From: Deltaproteobacteria bacterium RIFOXYD12_FULL_56_24
GTDB lineage: Bacteria > Desulfobacterota > Desulfobulbia > Desulfobulbales > Desulfurivibrionaceae
Assembly: GCA_001799285.1 (NCBI GenBank)
Contig: MGTD01000047.1
Location: 1-64,000, forward strand
Reading direction: 5' to 3'
Length of the DNA stretch: 64,000 nucleotides
The notes under the pieces are model-generated. The model did not search any database and was not told the origin of the DNA. It worked only from the letters and a program-made list of their open reading frames with translations. A program made the position numbers and the translations under genes. Below, one piece after another: positions 19,232-28,387 of this stretch. Numbering within the stretch: the first letter of the stretch is position 1; every line of letters starts with the position of its first letter.

Positions 19232-20395
19232 CTACTTCAGCAGCATGGGTTGGTAAACCTTGAGCGAGCCTTCGATCACCTTGCGGTACATGCCCGCCTG
19301 GGCGACAAGGGCATCGGCGTAGGTGATGCTTCTCTCCTCCGGCGGGTAATGGAATTCGGTGGTCATCTTGCGCTCGAAATTTTCCACCACCCGGCGGAAG
19401 GCATCGCCATTGAGCTTGACCGCTGGCTTACCGTCGGTGTCTTCCAGGTCGAGATCGTGCACGGTTTCGCCTCCCATGCGCTGAGTGGGCAGGTCAAACT
19501 GCTCCCGGCTGTCGAGATCGGCCATGTTGCCATAGGGATCAACCCCCACTATCGGGGCGGATTCCGACTGAGGCTCATCCGTCTGAGCCGGTTTAGGATA
19601 TTCAAGGCGGAAGTCATCCTGCTGAAGGATCTTGAGATTGAACAGAGAAAGACATAAGGTGTCGGCGATGATGACCCGGAACTCTTCCATCAGATCCATC
19701 ACCAGCGAGTGGCGGCCATAATCCGGCACATGCAAAAAGGCGGGGTGCGGGTCGAGATTCGCCTGGCGGATGGCGGCATAAACCCGGTTGAAGAGGAAGG
19801 TGTAAAGCAGCGAAAGCACCGCGTTCACCGGATCGGTCGGCGGTCGGCGCACCCGGCGGGCAAAGCCGTAATCCTGTTGCAGTCCCCAGCGCAGGGCGCC
19901 GAAATAGATGGCGCTGCCCCGCCCCTCGTAGCCGCGCAGGGACTCAATGGAACCTGCTTCGGAGATTTTGTCGTAAAGGGCGCGGATTTCGCGGGCTGCC
20001 AGTTTAGGCTCTTTCCGGTCTCTGGTGCGGCTGATCCGCATGAGCAAGGTGACCATGTTCATCAGCTTGCCGGTTACCAGTTGTCGGCAGAGCTCGATGC
20101 CGAAGGCCTGGTCGTCGAGCAGGGTAAACTGGCGCTTGCGGAGCATGACGTTTTTGGGTTCCGGGGTGGCGAAGCGGCCTTGGTAGCGGCCATCCTGCGA
20201 GCAGAAAACCGTGTCCACCCCATGCCGGAGCAAAACCGCCCTGGCAGCCGGGGTAAGATCAATATTGCCGAACAGCACCACCTGGCGGAGTTTTTCGACA
20301 AAGAGAGTGTGGTAGGTGTCCTCGCCTTTCTTGACCAGCAGGTGGCGGCCTTCGCGGACCACCTTGGCACCTTGGGTACGGATGTAGATGTGCAT
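19232..20395 (-). CDS. cas1: CRISPR-associated endonuclease Cas1
   Basis: MHIYIRTQGAKVVREGRHLLVKK; GNIDLTPAARAVLLRHGVDTVFCSQDGRYQGR; LRGYEGRGSAIYFGAL; DPVNAVLSLLYTFLFNRVYAAIRQANLDPHPAFLH; MDLMEEFRVIIAD. Confidence 0.96.
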   Translation of the reverse strand: MHIYIRTQGAKVVREGRHLLVKKGEDTYHTLFVEKLRQVVLFGNIDLTPAARAVLLRHGVDTVFCSQDGRYQGRFATPEPKNVMLRKRQFTLLDDQAFGIELCRQLVTGKLMNMVTLLMRISRTRDRKEPKLAAREIRALYDKISEAGSIESLRGYEGRGSAIYFGALRWGLQQDYGFARRVRRPPTDPVNAVLSLLYTFLFNRVYAAIRQANLDPHPAFLHVPDYGRHSLVMDLMEEFRVIIADTLCLSLFNLKILQQDDFRLEYPKPAQTDEPQSESAPIVGVDPYGNMADLDSREQFDLPTQRMGGETVHDLDLEDTDGKPAVKLNGDAFRRVVENFERKMTTEFHYPPEERSITYADALVAQAGMYRKVIEGSLKVYQPMLLK

Positions 20396-20471
20396 GGGCT
20401 TACCCCAACCTGGATTTTTTTCAGGAAACATGCCCGGTCGCCATTGAGCATCCGGGCATGTCAATCAGATA

Positions 20472-21086
20472 TCAGAACGAAAACCTGAGCCCCGCGAAAA
20501 GATTGTGGCTGCCATACTCCGCCTTGATCCCGGAAAAATCCGGATCAGCGGTGGCGAAATAACGGTAGGACAAATCAAGCACTGTGTTGTTGCTCACCCG
20601 GTAGCCAATGCCTGCCATCAACTGCCAAGCGAAGACAGTGTCGTCGGCATCGCCTATGGGAATGCCGACAATGGCAGCGTTGTCGACGTCAACCCTGGCC
20701 ATACCGAACCCAGCGCCGACAAAGGGAGACCATTGTTCCTTGGGGGTAAAATCGTAATAGACGTTGGCCATGAGGCTTTTGCTGGTCAAATCGCCGGAAC
20801 CGGGCACACTCACGCCCAGGGCGCTGAAGCTGTCGAGGTCGTTTTTCCGGTAGCCAAACTCCAGCTCGACCCTGGCGGCATCAAAGCTGTAACCGGCAGA
20901 AGCGATCAAGCCAAGGCCGTTGTCAAAGCCGACATCAATGGAACCGCTGGCATCACTCAAGGTCGAGTCATTCATTTTGACCAGACCAAGCCCGGCGCCA
21001 AAATACGGGGTGTTGGGCGCAGCCTGGGCCGCACCGGCGGCAAGAAACAAACTGCAACCCGCGACAATCGCCAATCTTTTCTTCAT
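20472..21086 (-). CDS. Outer-membrane beta-barrel protein (OmpW/OmpA-like barrel)
   Basis: Signal peptide MKKRLAIVAGCSLFLAAGAAQAA; alternating beta-barrel pattern; terminal F (NLFAGLRFSF). Confidence 0.85.
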   Translation of the reverse strand: MKKRLAIVAGCSLFLAAGAAQAAPNTPYFGAGLGLVKMNDSTLSDASGSIDVGFDNGLGLIASAGYSFDAARVELEFGYRKNDLDSFSALGVSVPGSGDLTSKSLMANVYYDFTPKEQWSPFVGAGFGMARVDVDNAAIVGIPIGDADDTVFAWQLMAGIGYRVSNNTVLDLSYRYFATADPDFSGIKAEYGSHNLFAGLRFSF

Positions 21087-21323
21087 CTCTTTTTCTCCTT
21101 TGCTTGTGGTTTAAGGCATGGACGGCCCCGGATAGGAACCGTCCTCTATTGCGCCCAGGAAACCACGAAGGGAGGAAAGGAGAAAGAATTGCAATGTTGC
21201 AGTTATGAGAGGATGAAAGACAGAAGAAAGGTGGAGAGGAGGGAAATGGTTGGATTACCAACTTGATCTTTCATCTTTCTTACCATATAGTAGACGTAAT
21301 ACGTTATTTAAAAAGTAATACTT

Positions 21324-21581
21324 TTGTGTGGAGGTAAGGAAATGCTTGCAACAGTAACAACTAAGGGCCAGGTTACGATCCCGGTTTCCATCAGGAACAA
21401 ATACGGGATTCATCCCAATGACCGGGTTGATTTTATCACGGAAGAGGAGCGAATCATTCTCTTGCCGGTGAAAACCCTTCGGGATTTTCGTGGGGCAGTT
21501 GCCGGTAGCGGTGACCCTGACAAGGAGCGGCAAGCGGCCAAGGAAGCGGTGGGACGCCGAAATGTCGAGGAAAGCATATGA
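21324..21581 (+). CDS. AbrB/MazE-type antitoxin
   Basis: MLATVTTKGQVTIPVSIRNKYGIHPNDRVDFI, SpoVT-AbrB signature. Confidence 0.88.
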   Translation: MCGGKEMLATVTTKGQVTIPVSIRNKYGIHPNDRVDFITEEERIILLPVKTLRDFRGAVAGSGDPDKERQAAKEAVGRRNVEESI

Positions 21582-21988
21582 GCGTCAGCTTCCTCGACGC
21601 AAATATCTTTATCCGCTACCTTACCAACGATGATCCTGTCAAGGCAGACCGGGTGGAAAGACTCCTGGAGCAGGCCTCCGGCGGCAAGATTCACCTGCTG
21701 ACTACGGAAATGGTCGTCGCGGAGGTGATCTGGGTGCTCGAATCCTTTTACAAATTGAACAATTCTGCCATCGGGCCGATGATTAAGGCCATTCTTGCCA
21801 CTCCCGGGCTTGAGGTCATTAACGGTGCCCTGGTAGAAAAAGCGGTTGAGTATTATATGGCCGAGAACATCGATTTCGTCGATGGCTACATTATTGCGGT
21901 CATGGAGCGTCATAAAGTCAGCGAGATATTTTCCTACGATAAAAAACACCTGAGCAGGTTCAAGGCCATTCAACGGGTAGAACCGTGA
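21578..21988 (+). CDS. PIN-domain toxin (VapC-like)
   Basis: VSFLDANIFIRYLTNDDPVKADRVERLLEQ; ATGA overlap with the antitoxin. Confidence 0.88.
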   Translation: MSVSFLDANIFIRYLTNDDPVKADRVERLLEQASGGKIHLLTTEMVVAEVIWVLESFYKLNNSAIGPMIKAILATPGLEVINGALVEKAVEYYMAENIDFVDGYIIAVMERHKVSEIFSYDKKHLSRFKAIQRVEP

Positions 21989-22016
21989 AAAGGGTCGGGT
22001 GAATCCTGAGCAAACT

Positions 22017-23138
22017 TCAGGCGAGCCACGCTTTGAGCCGCTCACCAAGCCGCAGAGCCTCCTTGCCATCCACCAGCTCGATTTTCATCTTCTTCGCTCG
22101 TTCCCGGTCTTCATCCCGCAGGTTGCGGGCGGAAACCAGCATCCCTCTGCCGAAAAGACCGCCGGCCCGATCTTTAAGGGAATCCAGTTCGTTCAAGGCC
22201 TCGGTGAACTTGCTGCCGCTGGCGGTCTGCCGTTCGGGGTTCGAGGCTTTGCAGGAAACAAGGTGCAACTGGTTGCGGTGGGTGAACAGGACATCGAATT
22301 CGTTTTCGGTTTGTTGCCTGCCCTTGCCATCCCACCGCACCTCGACATTCATCTCCAGGTCAAGCCCCTTGATTCCGAGCCGTCGCACCATTTCATAGGT
22401 GTATTCCTCCAGCCAGCCGCCGGCGCAGAAGAACATGTTTTCCTTATTGGCGATATTGAGGGAGTTGCCGCTGACCAAAGTGGCAACTCCGCACTGGCCG
22501 AGCAGACCGGCAAGGTTTTCGGCGCCCTCGCCAAGAGCATTCAGGGTGATGTTGGCGTAGCCTTGCTTTTCCTTGTTGAGGGAGCTGTTGAGCCTGGCCA
22601 GCAGACTGTCGTTTTCGATGAGCAATTTGGCCAAGGCGGTAAGATGGGGCCGGCGGATTTCCGCTCTGCTTGGCGGCTTGCCCTCGTTGCTGGGGGGGAT
22701 ACCATAGGCGGTGAGATAGTCGCGGATACCGAGCAGATTTTCAGTCAGGGGTTGCTCCCGGTGTTTCGGGGCCAGTTCCAGCAGGCGGTGATGTTCGGTG
22801 TCGCAATAGATGATCCGTTGGTTGGCGAAAAAGACCTGATAGGCGGCCAAGGCGGTGATCTTGGTACCGCCGGTGACATTGAGGGTCAGGGTGTTGTTGC
22901 CGTGGTGTTCGGCGACAAGTCCATCGCAGACCTCAGTCACCATCTCGAAGTCGTAGGCATCGATTGTCTGCATGCTCACCCTGATGCCTCTGGGCTGGGC
23001 AATTTTTCTCAACCGCTCCGCCTGGGGGAGCATCTCCTGCGAAACCAGGAAAATGACTTGCTCCGGCTTCTCGATCAGCAGCGGCAGCAGATTGGGGATG
23101 GGCTGGCCGGAGATCAGGCAGACATGAGTTTCAGGCAT
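22017..23138 (-). CDS. Can2/Card1-like CARF plus PD-(D/E)XK nuclease (DUF1887 family), putative cOA-activated effector
   Basis: LTLNVTGGTKITALAAYQVFF (CARF) and ENEFDVLFTHRNQLHLVSCKAS (PD-D/ExK nuclease core). Confidence 0.85.
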   Translation of the reverse strand: MPETHVCLISGQPIPNLLPLLIEKPEQVIFLVSQEMLPQAERLRKIAQPRGIRVSMQTIDAYDFEMVTEVCDGLVAEHHGNNTLTLNVTGGTKITALAAYQVFFANQRIIYCDTEHHRLLELAPKHREQPLTENLLGIRDYLTAYGIPPSNEGKPPSRAEIRRPHLTALAKLLIENDSLLARLNSSLNKEKQGYANITLNALGEGAENLAGLLGQCGVATLVSGNSLNIANKENMFFCAGGWLEEYTYEMVRRLGIKGLDLEMNVEVRWDGKGRQQTENEFDVLFTHRNQLHLVSCKASNPERQTASGSKFTEALNELDSLKDRAGGLFGRGMLVSARNLRDEDRERAKKMKIELVDGKEALRLGERLKAWLA

Positions 23139-23164
23139 AGGATTCCTTCATGAATGTGTCGTTG

Positions 23165-23575
23165 TCAAAGTTGCTCGATTTTTGCGGCAGCCTTGTTTAG
23201 TTCTTTGTCAAAGGAGAAAATCTGCAAGCCATCACCTCGACTTCTGGCCAACAAGAAGCAATCCACCGGATCGAGATTCCCTGCTCCAAAGCGTTGGAGG
23301 CCATCGGTCAGTACAGTCCTGTCAGGATTTGTAACCCCCTTGTACTGCAAAAGACCAACCAGTGCCTGAGCAGCCTCGCTCCGAGTTACTTTGTAGTGCT
23401 TGGTCAGCACATACAGACATTCCACAAGTACCCCTTCAAGAAAAATTACTCGTGCTCTGCCGTTTCGGACCTTTTCAAAAAATGTTTCGCTCTGGGCAAA
23501 CTGTTCCGGATCGTCCCGGAGAAAATAGCGCAGCACGACATTTGTGTCGGGCAGGAAATTAACTTTTTCGGTCAC
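23165..23575 (-). CDS. PIN-domain toxin (VapC-like)
   Basis: VNFLPDTNVVLRYFLRDDPEQFAQSETFFEKV; likely GTG start at 23575. Confidence 0.85.
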   Translation of the reverse strand: MTEKVNFLPDTNVVLRYFLRDDPEQFAQSETFFEKVRNGRARVIFLEGVLVECLYVLTKHYKVTRSEAAQALVGLLQYKGVTNPDRTVLTDGLQRFGAGNLDPVDCFLLARSRGDGLQIFSFDKELNKAAAKIEQL

Positions 23576-23795
23576 TGGCAACCTCCTCCCAGACCTTGTC
23601 GCGGATTTCGGACAGTGGTTCGACTTGTTTGCCCTCGGCATATTTAGCAAGGGCGCCTGCCACATTTCTGATTGGTCGGATCCTGACTTCACGGTTGACC
23701 ACTTCGATCTCAACTGTGCGGGAATCGAGGAAATTCCTGATTTCTCGTGGTATGGTAATCTGGCCCTTGGATGTTATTGTTGCGGTGAATGACAT
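23559..23795 (-). CDS. AbrB-family antitoxin
   Basis: MSFTATITSKGQITIPREIRNFLDSRTVEIEV. Confidence 0.87.
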   Translation of the reverse strand: MSFTATITSKGQITIPREIRNFLDSRTVEIEVVNREVRIRPIRNVAGALAKYAEGKQVEPLSEIRDKVWEEVASDRKS

Positions 23796-23968
23796 TGGCG
23801 TGCCTCCTTACTTTTTTGAATAGGATTACTTTATTGTAAGTTAATCCCGTTTGCGAGATGTGTCAATCGTGGTGTTTGGAGTATGACCCTGTTCTGCACC
23901 CAGGTGGAAGGCTGGACTGAGGCTCCACGGGCTCGCCTTGGTTCACAAAACAGGCAATGAGATCATTC

Positions 23969-24373
23969 TTATCCTTCATACCGCCGGAAGCGGACATGGC
24001 TGAAGGTATGGGTGATCTGAACCGAGCCATCTTCCAGATGTTGTTCTACGGCTTTGCGGTCGGTAGTTGAATAGATCGGAGTAAGCTCCAGCCGGAAGGC
24101 CTCGCTCACCATCCTGAAAGTGGCGCCGAACTCCCCCTGGATCAGAACGAAATCGCCTGGCTTGGCTACACCAGCAAGCCAGTCTGCCACCGGGGTCAGC
24201 CAGTCGGCAAGGTTGTCGGGATCGGACGGCACTTGGGACCAGATTGTTTGGATCTCCGGCGGCGGCTCGACAATCCGCTGCACCCCGAGGGAAGCGCGGG
24301 CATCGGCCTCCTGGGGCGCGGTGAGGCGGTGGTTGAAGAGGAGGATGAGGGAAGGTCCAACAAAAGCCATCAT
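23969..24373 (-). CDS. csx20: Csx20-like CRISPR-associated protein, putative ring nuclease
   Basis: LILLFNHRLTAPQEADARASLGVQRI...GDFVLIQGEFGATFRMV...TPIYSTTDRKAVEQHLEDGSVQITHTFSHVRFRRY resembles Csx20 from memory. ATGA overlap with the upstream CARF-HEPN gene. Confidence 0.72.
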   Translation of the reverse strand: MMAFVGPSLILLFNHRLTAPQEADARASLGVQRIVEPPPEIQTIWSQVPSDPDNLADWLTPVADWLAGVAKPGDFVLIQGEFGATFRMVSEAFRLELTPIYSTTDRKAVEQHLEDGSVQITHTFSHVRFRRYEG

Positions 24374-25608
24374 GCCATCCGGGGGAATCGCGGGGCCGCG
24401 TCCGTTACCATTGCACCCAGACCGACCACAAATTCCCGCAATTTTTCATAGGTTGTTTCTTTTGCAGACTGGAAACCATGGGCCAGATAGGAGTCATTCC
24501 GCGCCTTCTGGAGATCCAAAAACCTTCCTGCGCCTGTGGTAAAGGCCTTGCCAAGGGGATCGCCCAACTCCTGCAAAAGCCGGAAGGCCGGAGTCTGCGG
24601 CAGTTGAATCAAGCCATGGCGCTCATTCTTGTGCTTGGCAAGGTATTCTTCCCGCAGGGTTTCGGGGAGCTGCTCCGGCCGGACATCGGAAACATTGATG
24701 CTGTAACCGACCCGCAGCCGCTGCTGGGCCAGCATCTCCACCAACCGGTACAGACGAAGCACCGCATCGTCAACCTTGCCCTCGGCGAATCGTCGCTCCG
24801 CATTGGCGAAGAGGTCCAACACCAGTTCCGGACTCGGTATTTTCCCCCGCTCGGATGAAGTCACGATTTTCTCAAGTACCGGCTGCAACACAAGGCAAGC
24901 GCCGGCAAATCGGGCGATCCACTCTTCGTGATCCTCGGCCAGTTCCTGCAACCTGGATTTTTTGAACAATTCCTGGGCATCGACGTGCCGGAAAAGATCC
25001 CAGCAGTGAAAGGCATCGGCAATCAGGGCCAACTTGCGAAACACGTTCTTGCGGGTGCTGGCGTTTTCGGCAAGACCATTCAGAACATCCCGGCAGGCCT
25101 TGAACTGGCAGGAGTTGAAGAACTGCGCTGCCTGCCGCTTCTCCCGCACGGCCATGAAATCCCACGGGTTGACGTGGGTATGGATTTTCTCGTGGCCGCT
25201 TTCGACAATCCCTACCCCGCCCTTGTTGCGACGGGAGCCGCCGACATAGGAAAAAAAATATCCCTGTTCGATGGCGGCCAGGGCCAGGGCAACAGACATG
25301 TTTTTGGTGCCGCCGGTGTAATCGACCACCACCTGATCTTTTGCATAGCCGCCGGCATGGATACGTTTTACCGCATTTTCCGCTTTTTGGTGGCATTCGA
25401 GCAGGTCGTTTTCATTATCGACCAGCTCGGTGGCAAAGCGGATACCCCCTGCCGTATCCCCCAGCAGATCACATACCTTGACGCTGATATGGTTGGTTCC
25501 TTGGGAGGCAAAAAAACAGACAAATTCGGGTTGGTGGTGCTCGATGCTTTTCAGCAGCGGCTCCGGGGTGCCGCCCACGGAAATAAGCATGGCCTTGATG
25601 GTAGTCAT
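24370..25608 (-). CDS. TIGR02710/Csm6-like CARF-HEPN ribonuclease, putative cOA effector
   Basis: CARF motifs VVDYTGGTKNMSVALALAAIEQG; C-terminal HEPN R-x6-H motif RNDSYLAH. Confidence 0.85.
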   Translation of the reverse strand: MTTIKAMLISVGGTPEPLLKSIEHHQPEFVCFFASQGTNHISVKVCDLLGDTAGGIRFATELVDNENDLLECHQKAENAVKRIHAGGYAKDQVVVDYTGGTKNMSVALALAAIEQGYFFSYVGGSRRNKGGVGIVESGHEKIHTHVNPWDFMAVREKRQAAQFFNSCQFKACRDVLNGLAENASTRKNVFRKLALIADAFHCWDLFRHVDAQELFKKSRLQELAEDHEEWIARFAGACLVLQPVLEKIVTSSERGKIPSPELVLDLFANAERRFAEGKVDDAVLRLYRLVEMLAQQRLRVGYSINVSDVRPEQLPETLREEYLAKHKNERHGLIQLPQTPAFRLLQELGDPLGKAFTTGAGRFLDLQKARNDSYLAHGFQSAKETTYEKLREFVVGLGAMVTDAAPRFPRMA

Positions 25609-25640
25609 TGTTGCTCCTTAATCACACTGTGTACCTCTTC

Positions 25641-26126
25641 TCATTCTCCTGCCTGTGTTTTCAGAATCCGGATAATGTCTTCCGACATCCACAAACCAGA
25701 ATGGCGAAGTTTTTCAATGGCCTCGCCGACTGAGGCAATCAAGCCGCGCCGTTTGGCAAGGATCAACAGTCCGCCCGTGCCCAGTATGGGGATGCCAAGG
25801 GTTCGGGCGCAACGACGGGCATCCATGTCGTCGATCACCGCACGTAACGGCGGATTGGCTAAAGCATGGCTCAGAACCGCCGTCTCGCCTGCGCCGAGCA
25901 CCCAAGCGGCAACCCGAGGCGAATCGGTAACAGACATTCGCAGCGCCCACGGCTGGTTGCCCAGTTGCCGGGCGGCCTGGTCTTCCCACTTGTCCTGGAC
26001 AACCTCCTGCCACACCGCTTCCGGTACCACGATCCGCGCGAACAGAAGTGGCAGTAACTCGGCCTGACCACTGCGAAACAAGGTGATCAATGGCGAGGCA
26101 TTAATCACGACCCCTTCAATCATCAT
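25641..26126 (-). CDS. DUF3368 PIN-domain toxin
   Basis: VVINASPLITLFRSGQAELLPLLFARIVVPEAVWQEV...GAGETAVLSHA...DDMDARRCARTLGIPILGTGGLLILAKR. Confidence 0.85.
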   Translation of the reverse strand: MMIEGVVINASPLITLFRSGQAELLPLLFARIVVPEAVWQEVVQDKWEDQAARQLGNQPWALRMSVTDSPRVAAWVLGAGETAVLSHALANPPLRAVIDDMDARRCARTLGIPILGTGGLLILAKRRGLIASVGEAIEKLRHSGLWMSEDIIRILKTQAGE

Positions 26127-26370
26127 CGCGCAACTCCTCAACAATCTCTTCCTCGGTATACTGGAAGGGGCTGACGCGGTAGCGCGAGAGAGCATCGATG
26201 AATTCCGCCCGTGTCAGCCCCGCGACTTCGGCCGCGCGCCCTTGGGAGAAGCGGCCGAGCTCATACCACTTGACAGCGGCCGCGATGCGCATCTCCTGTG
26301 CGAATTCCCGAGGTTCCTTATGCAGGGAGGCAAAGGCCGATTCAGGCATTTCAAGTGTCAGTTGCGTCAT
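26116..26370 (-). CDS. UPF0175-family antitoxin
   Basis: AAVKWYELGRFSQGRAAEVAGLTRAEFIDALSRYRVSPFQYTEEEIVEEL. Confidence 0.85.
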   Translation of the reverse strand: MTQLTLEMPESAFASLHKEPREFAQEMRIAAAVKWYELGRFSQGRAAEVAGLTRAEFIDALSRYRVSPFQYTEEEIVEELRDDD

Positions 26371-26383
26371 GGATAAATCTCCT

Positions 26384-26647
26384 TTATGACCACGATGGTG
26401 TAGTTCTTTCCGCCTGCCACTTAGTGGCCTGGCGGTAGATTATATGATCTGCCCCATTAAGCAGCATAGTGACGACTTCTTGCAGATTTATTTTGAGCTC
26501 ATCCATGTTTTCGGCTTGGGAGTGCGCTCCCGGAAATTCGGGGATGAACCCCACATAAAATCCTGTATCCTGACAGCGTTTGACAATTGCCGTGCAATGC
26601 AAGAATGAGGCATTAATCACGATTTCCTCAAGCACATTTTCAGCCAT
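26384..26647 (-). CDS. HicB-like antitoxin-type protein
   Basis: IVKRCQDTGFYVGFIPEFPGAHSQAENMDELKINLQEVVTMLL resembles the HicB fold pattern. Confidence 0.7.
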   Translation of the reverse strand: MAENVLEEIVINASFLHCTAIVKRCQDTGFYVGFIPEFPGAHSQAENMDELKINLQEVVTMLLNGADHIIYRQATKWQAERTTPSWS

Positions 26648-26903
26648 TCTCCCGATCCTCGCGCAGGTATTGCTGGGCCATGCCGGTTGGGACGGCAAGC
26701 GGGAACTGCTGGTTGGTTTTCCGCTTTTTCGTTGCGCTGGTTTGTTGTCTTTCCAGCAATTCACGATGAACCTGTTGACAGTCATGCAGGGACAATTCGC
26801 CCCGCTGGTATTTTGCATACCTCCTGTCGAGCTCTTCTTTTTGCCATTCGGGAATGGGTGAGGGGTCAGGTACTCCGGTTTTGGTTTTTTCGCAGTGATT
26901 CAT
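26640..26903 (-). CDS. Small addiction-module-component-like protein
   Basis: IPEWQKEELDRRYAKYQRGELSLHDCQQVHREL; ATGA overlap with the csm5 stop. Confidence 0.5.
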   Translation of the reverse strand: MNHCEKTKTGVPDPSPIPEWQKEELDRRYAKYQRGELSLHDCQQVHRELLERQQTSATKKRKTNQQFPLAVPTGMAQQYLREDRENG

Positions 26904-28387
26904 GCTTCTCCGAGGATGGTCTTGATTTTCTGGACTTTTTCCCATTGCTTTTTGGAACATTGCTTCTTGCTCCATTTTTGCTGGTCCGTGATCCATCTTT
27001 CCTTAAAAGCCTGTGCCAAGTTTTTTTGCTCCTCCTGGGATGCTGTTTCTATTTTTCCCCAGCACGTTGCATCCGGGTCCTGTCCTGCCGCCTGCGACTT
27101 TGCAATAGAATCTCCGCGAATTATGGCAACGCACTGCTCGACTTCGCTCATTTTTCTCCAAGTTTCCAGTTCATTTTTTTGCTGCTGCCCCTGCTCGATC
27201 TTGATCTGGTGCGCTCGTTTTTCCTCCTGCACCTTGATGGCCTCGGCACGGCGCACTTCCTCTTTACTGGTAAACTTAAGCCGTATCCAGCCCATGGGGA
27301 GCGCGGCATCGCCTGTTACCGCAACGCGGCGGCTTTTGGGAAAAGGGAAGTTGAGGTATTTAGTCGCCAATTTGAGTTTGTTGCGCACCTCGCTGGTCAA
27401 CAACTTCGGGGCGATAAGTTCGCCGGTCATGCCTTTCCAGCCGCTGCCCCAGGCAAACTGCACGATGGCTTCATTCTCCTGTAGATTCTGGTGATCCTGC
27501 TTGAGTTTGGTATAAAAATTCCTCATGCCGTCAATGCCGTCTCCGGTTTTATCGCTGAGAAAATTAAGTTCGCTGTCCAGGGTTTTATCGGTTCTCTTTC
27601 GCAGCGCCTCCAATAGCCAAACAAGGGTGAGATCGGCCTTGAAATTGAAGGTTTCCTTCCCTCTAGCTTGGGCAATGAGAAAATCATCAAAGGAAATCTG
27701 TCCGGTGGCGGTTGCGCTCTGATTGAGTTTTTCAATCCAGATATTCCAAGGCTTGCGAACAAATCCCGTGTTGTTGGTCAGCCTTGTCACATAGGCGTTC
27801 TGCACCTGGATATCCTGCGGGGAAAAAGTAAAGTCGGCCACGGTAAGGGAACGCATCAGATTCATTTTCGCGTCTTTTCCCAGAAGATTAGCACACAGGG
27901 TGCTGTCGGCAAACTTGACGTTCACTTTTTCCTGCTTTTTTAGTTTTTCGAGAACCTGACTCACCGGATTGGTTTGATCGTCGTCGGCAAGCCGGGCAAG
28001 TATTGCCGTGCGAAATACCCCCTTAAGCGATGAGCCGGATATGATGGGTCGGCCGAAACCATCGCGGATATGTCTGTTGATGTCCCTCGGTTCATTATGG
28101 ACCGGAAAACTGAAGGAATGCACAACCGCCTCATTGATGTTGATGTTGTTGCTCCGTAGCCAGTGGGTGAGCTGCCCATCTTCCATGGCTGCCGCAAAGG
28201 ATTCAATATGGCTGCCGCCAAGCTGCTCAACCATGCCAAAGAGTCGTTTATGGTCGAAAACCCTAGCCCTGTTGCCCTCGCAGAGAAAGTCAAAATTATT
28301 GACGTACTTTTCTCCGTTGCCGATGTGGACTGGAGTGAGAATCTGCATCTCACAATGGAAGGCCGTTCGAATATTTTGAAAATTCAT
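26900..28387 (-). CDS. csm5: Type III-A RAMP protein Csm5
   Basis: EMQILTPVHIGNGEKY; GRPIISGSSLKGVFRTAILARL; 495 aa; position after csm4. Confidence 0.9.
   Translation of the reverse strand: MNFQNIRTAFHCEMQILTPVHIGNGEKYVNNFDFLCEGNRARVFDHKRLFGMVEQLGGSHIESFAAAMEDGQLTHWLRSNNININEAVVHSFSFPVHNEPRDINRHIRDGFGRPIISGSSLKGVFRTAILARLADDDQTNPVSQVLEKLKKQEKVNVKFADSTLCANLLGKDAKMNLMRSLTVADFTFSPQDIQVQNAYVTRLTNNTGFVRKPWNIWIEKLNQSATATGQISFDDFLIAQARGKETFNFKADLTLVWLLEALRKRTDKTLDSELNFLSDKTGDGIDGMRNFYTKLKQDHQNLQENEAIVQFAWGSGWKGMTGELIAPKLLTSEVRNKLKLATKYLNFPFPKSRRVAVTGDAALPMGWIRLKFTSKEEVRRAEAIKVQEEKRAHQIKIEQGQQQKNELETWRKMSEVEQCVAIIRGDSIAKSQAAGQDPDATCWGKIETASQEEQKNLAQAFKERWITDQQKWSKKQCSKKQWEKVQKIKTILGEA

Noticed and set aside
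19232-20395. Possibility that Cas1 is a reverse-transcriptase fusion explaining hairpin-rich spacers
   Set aside because: No RT motifs (e.g. YxDD context) in or next to Cas1; length fits Cas1 with an insertion only.
20968-21261. ORF 20968..21261 upstream of the OMP
   Set aside because: Overlaps the OMP signal peptide out of frame and the promoter region; no homology pattern.
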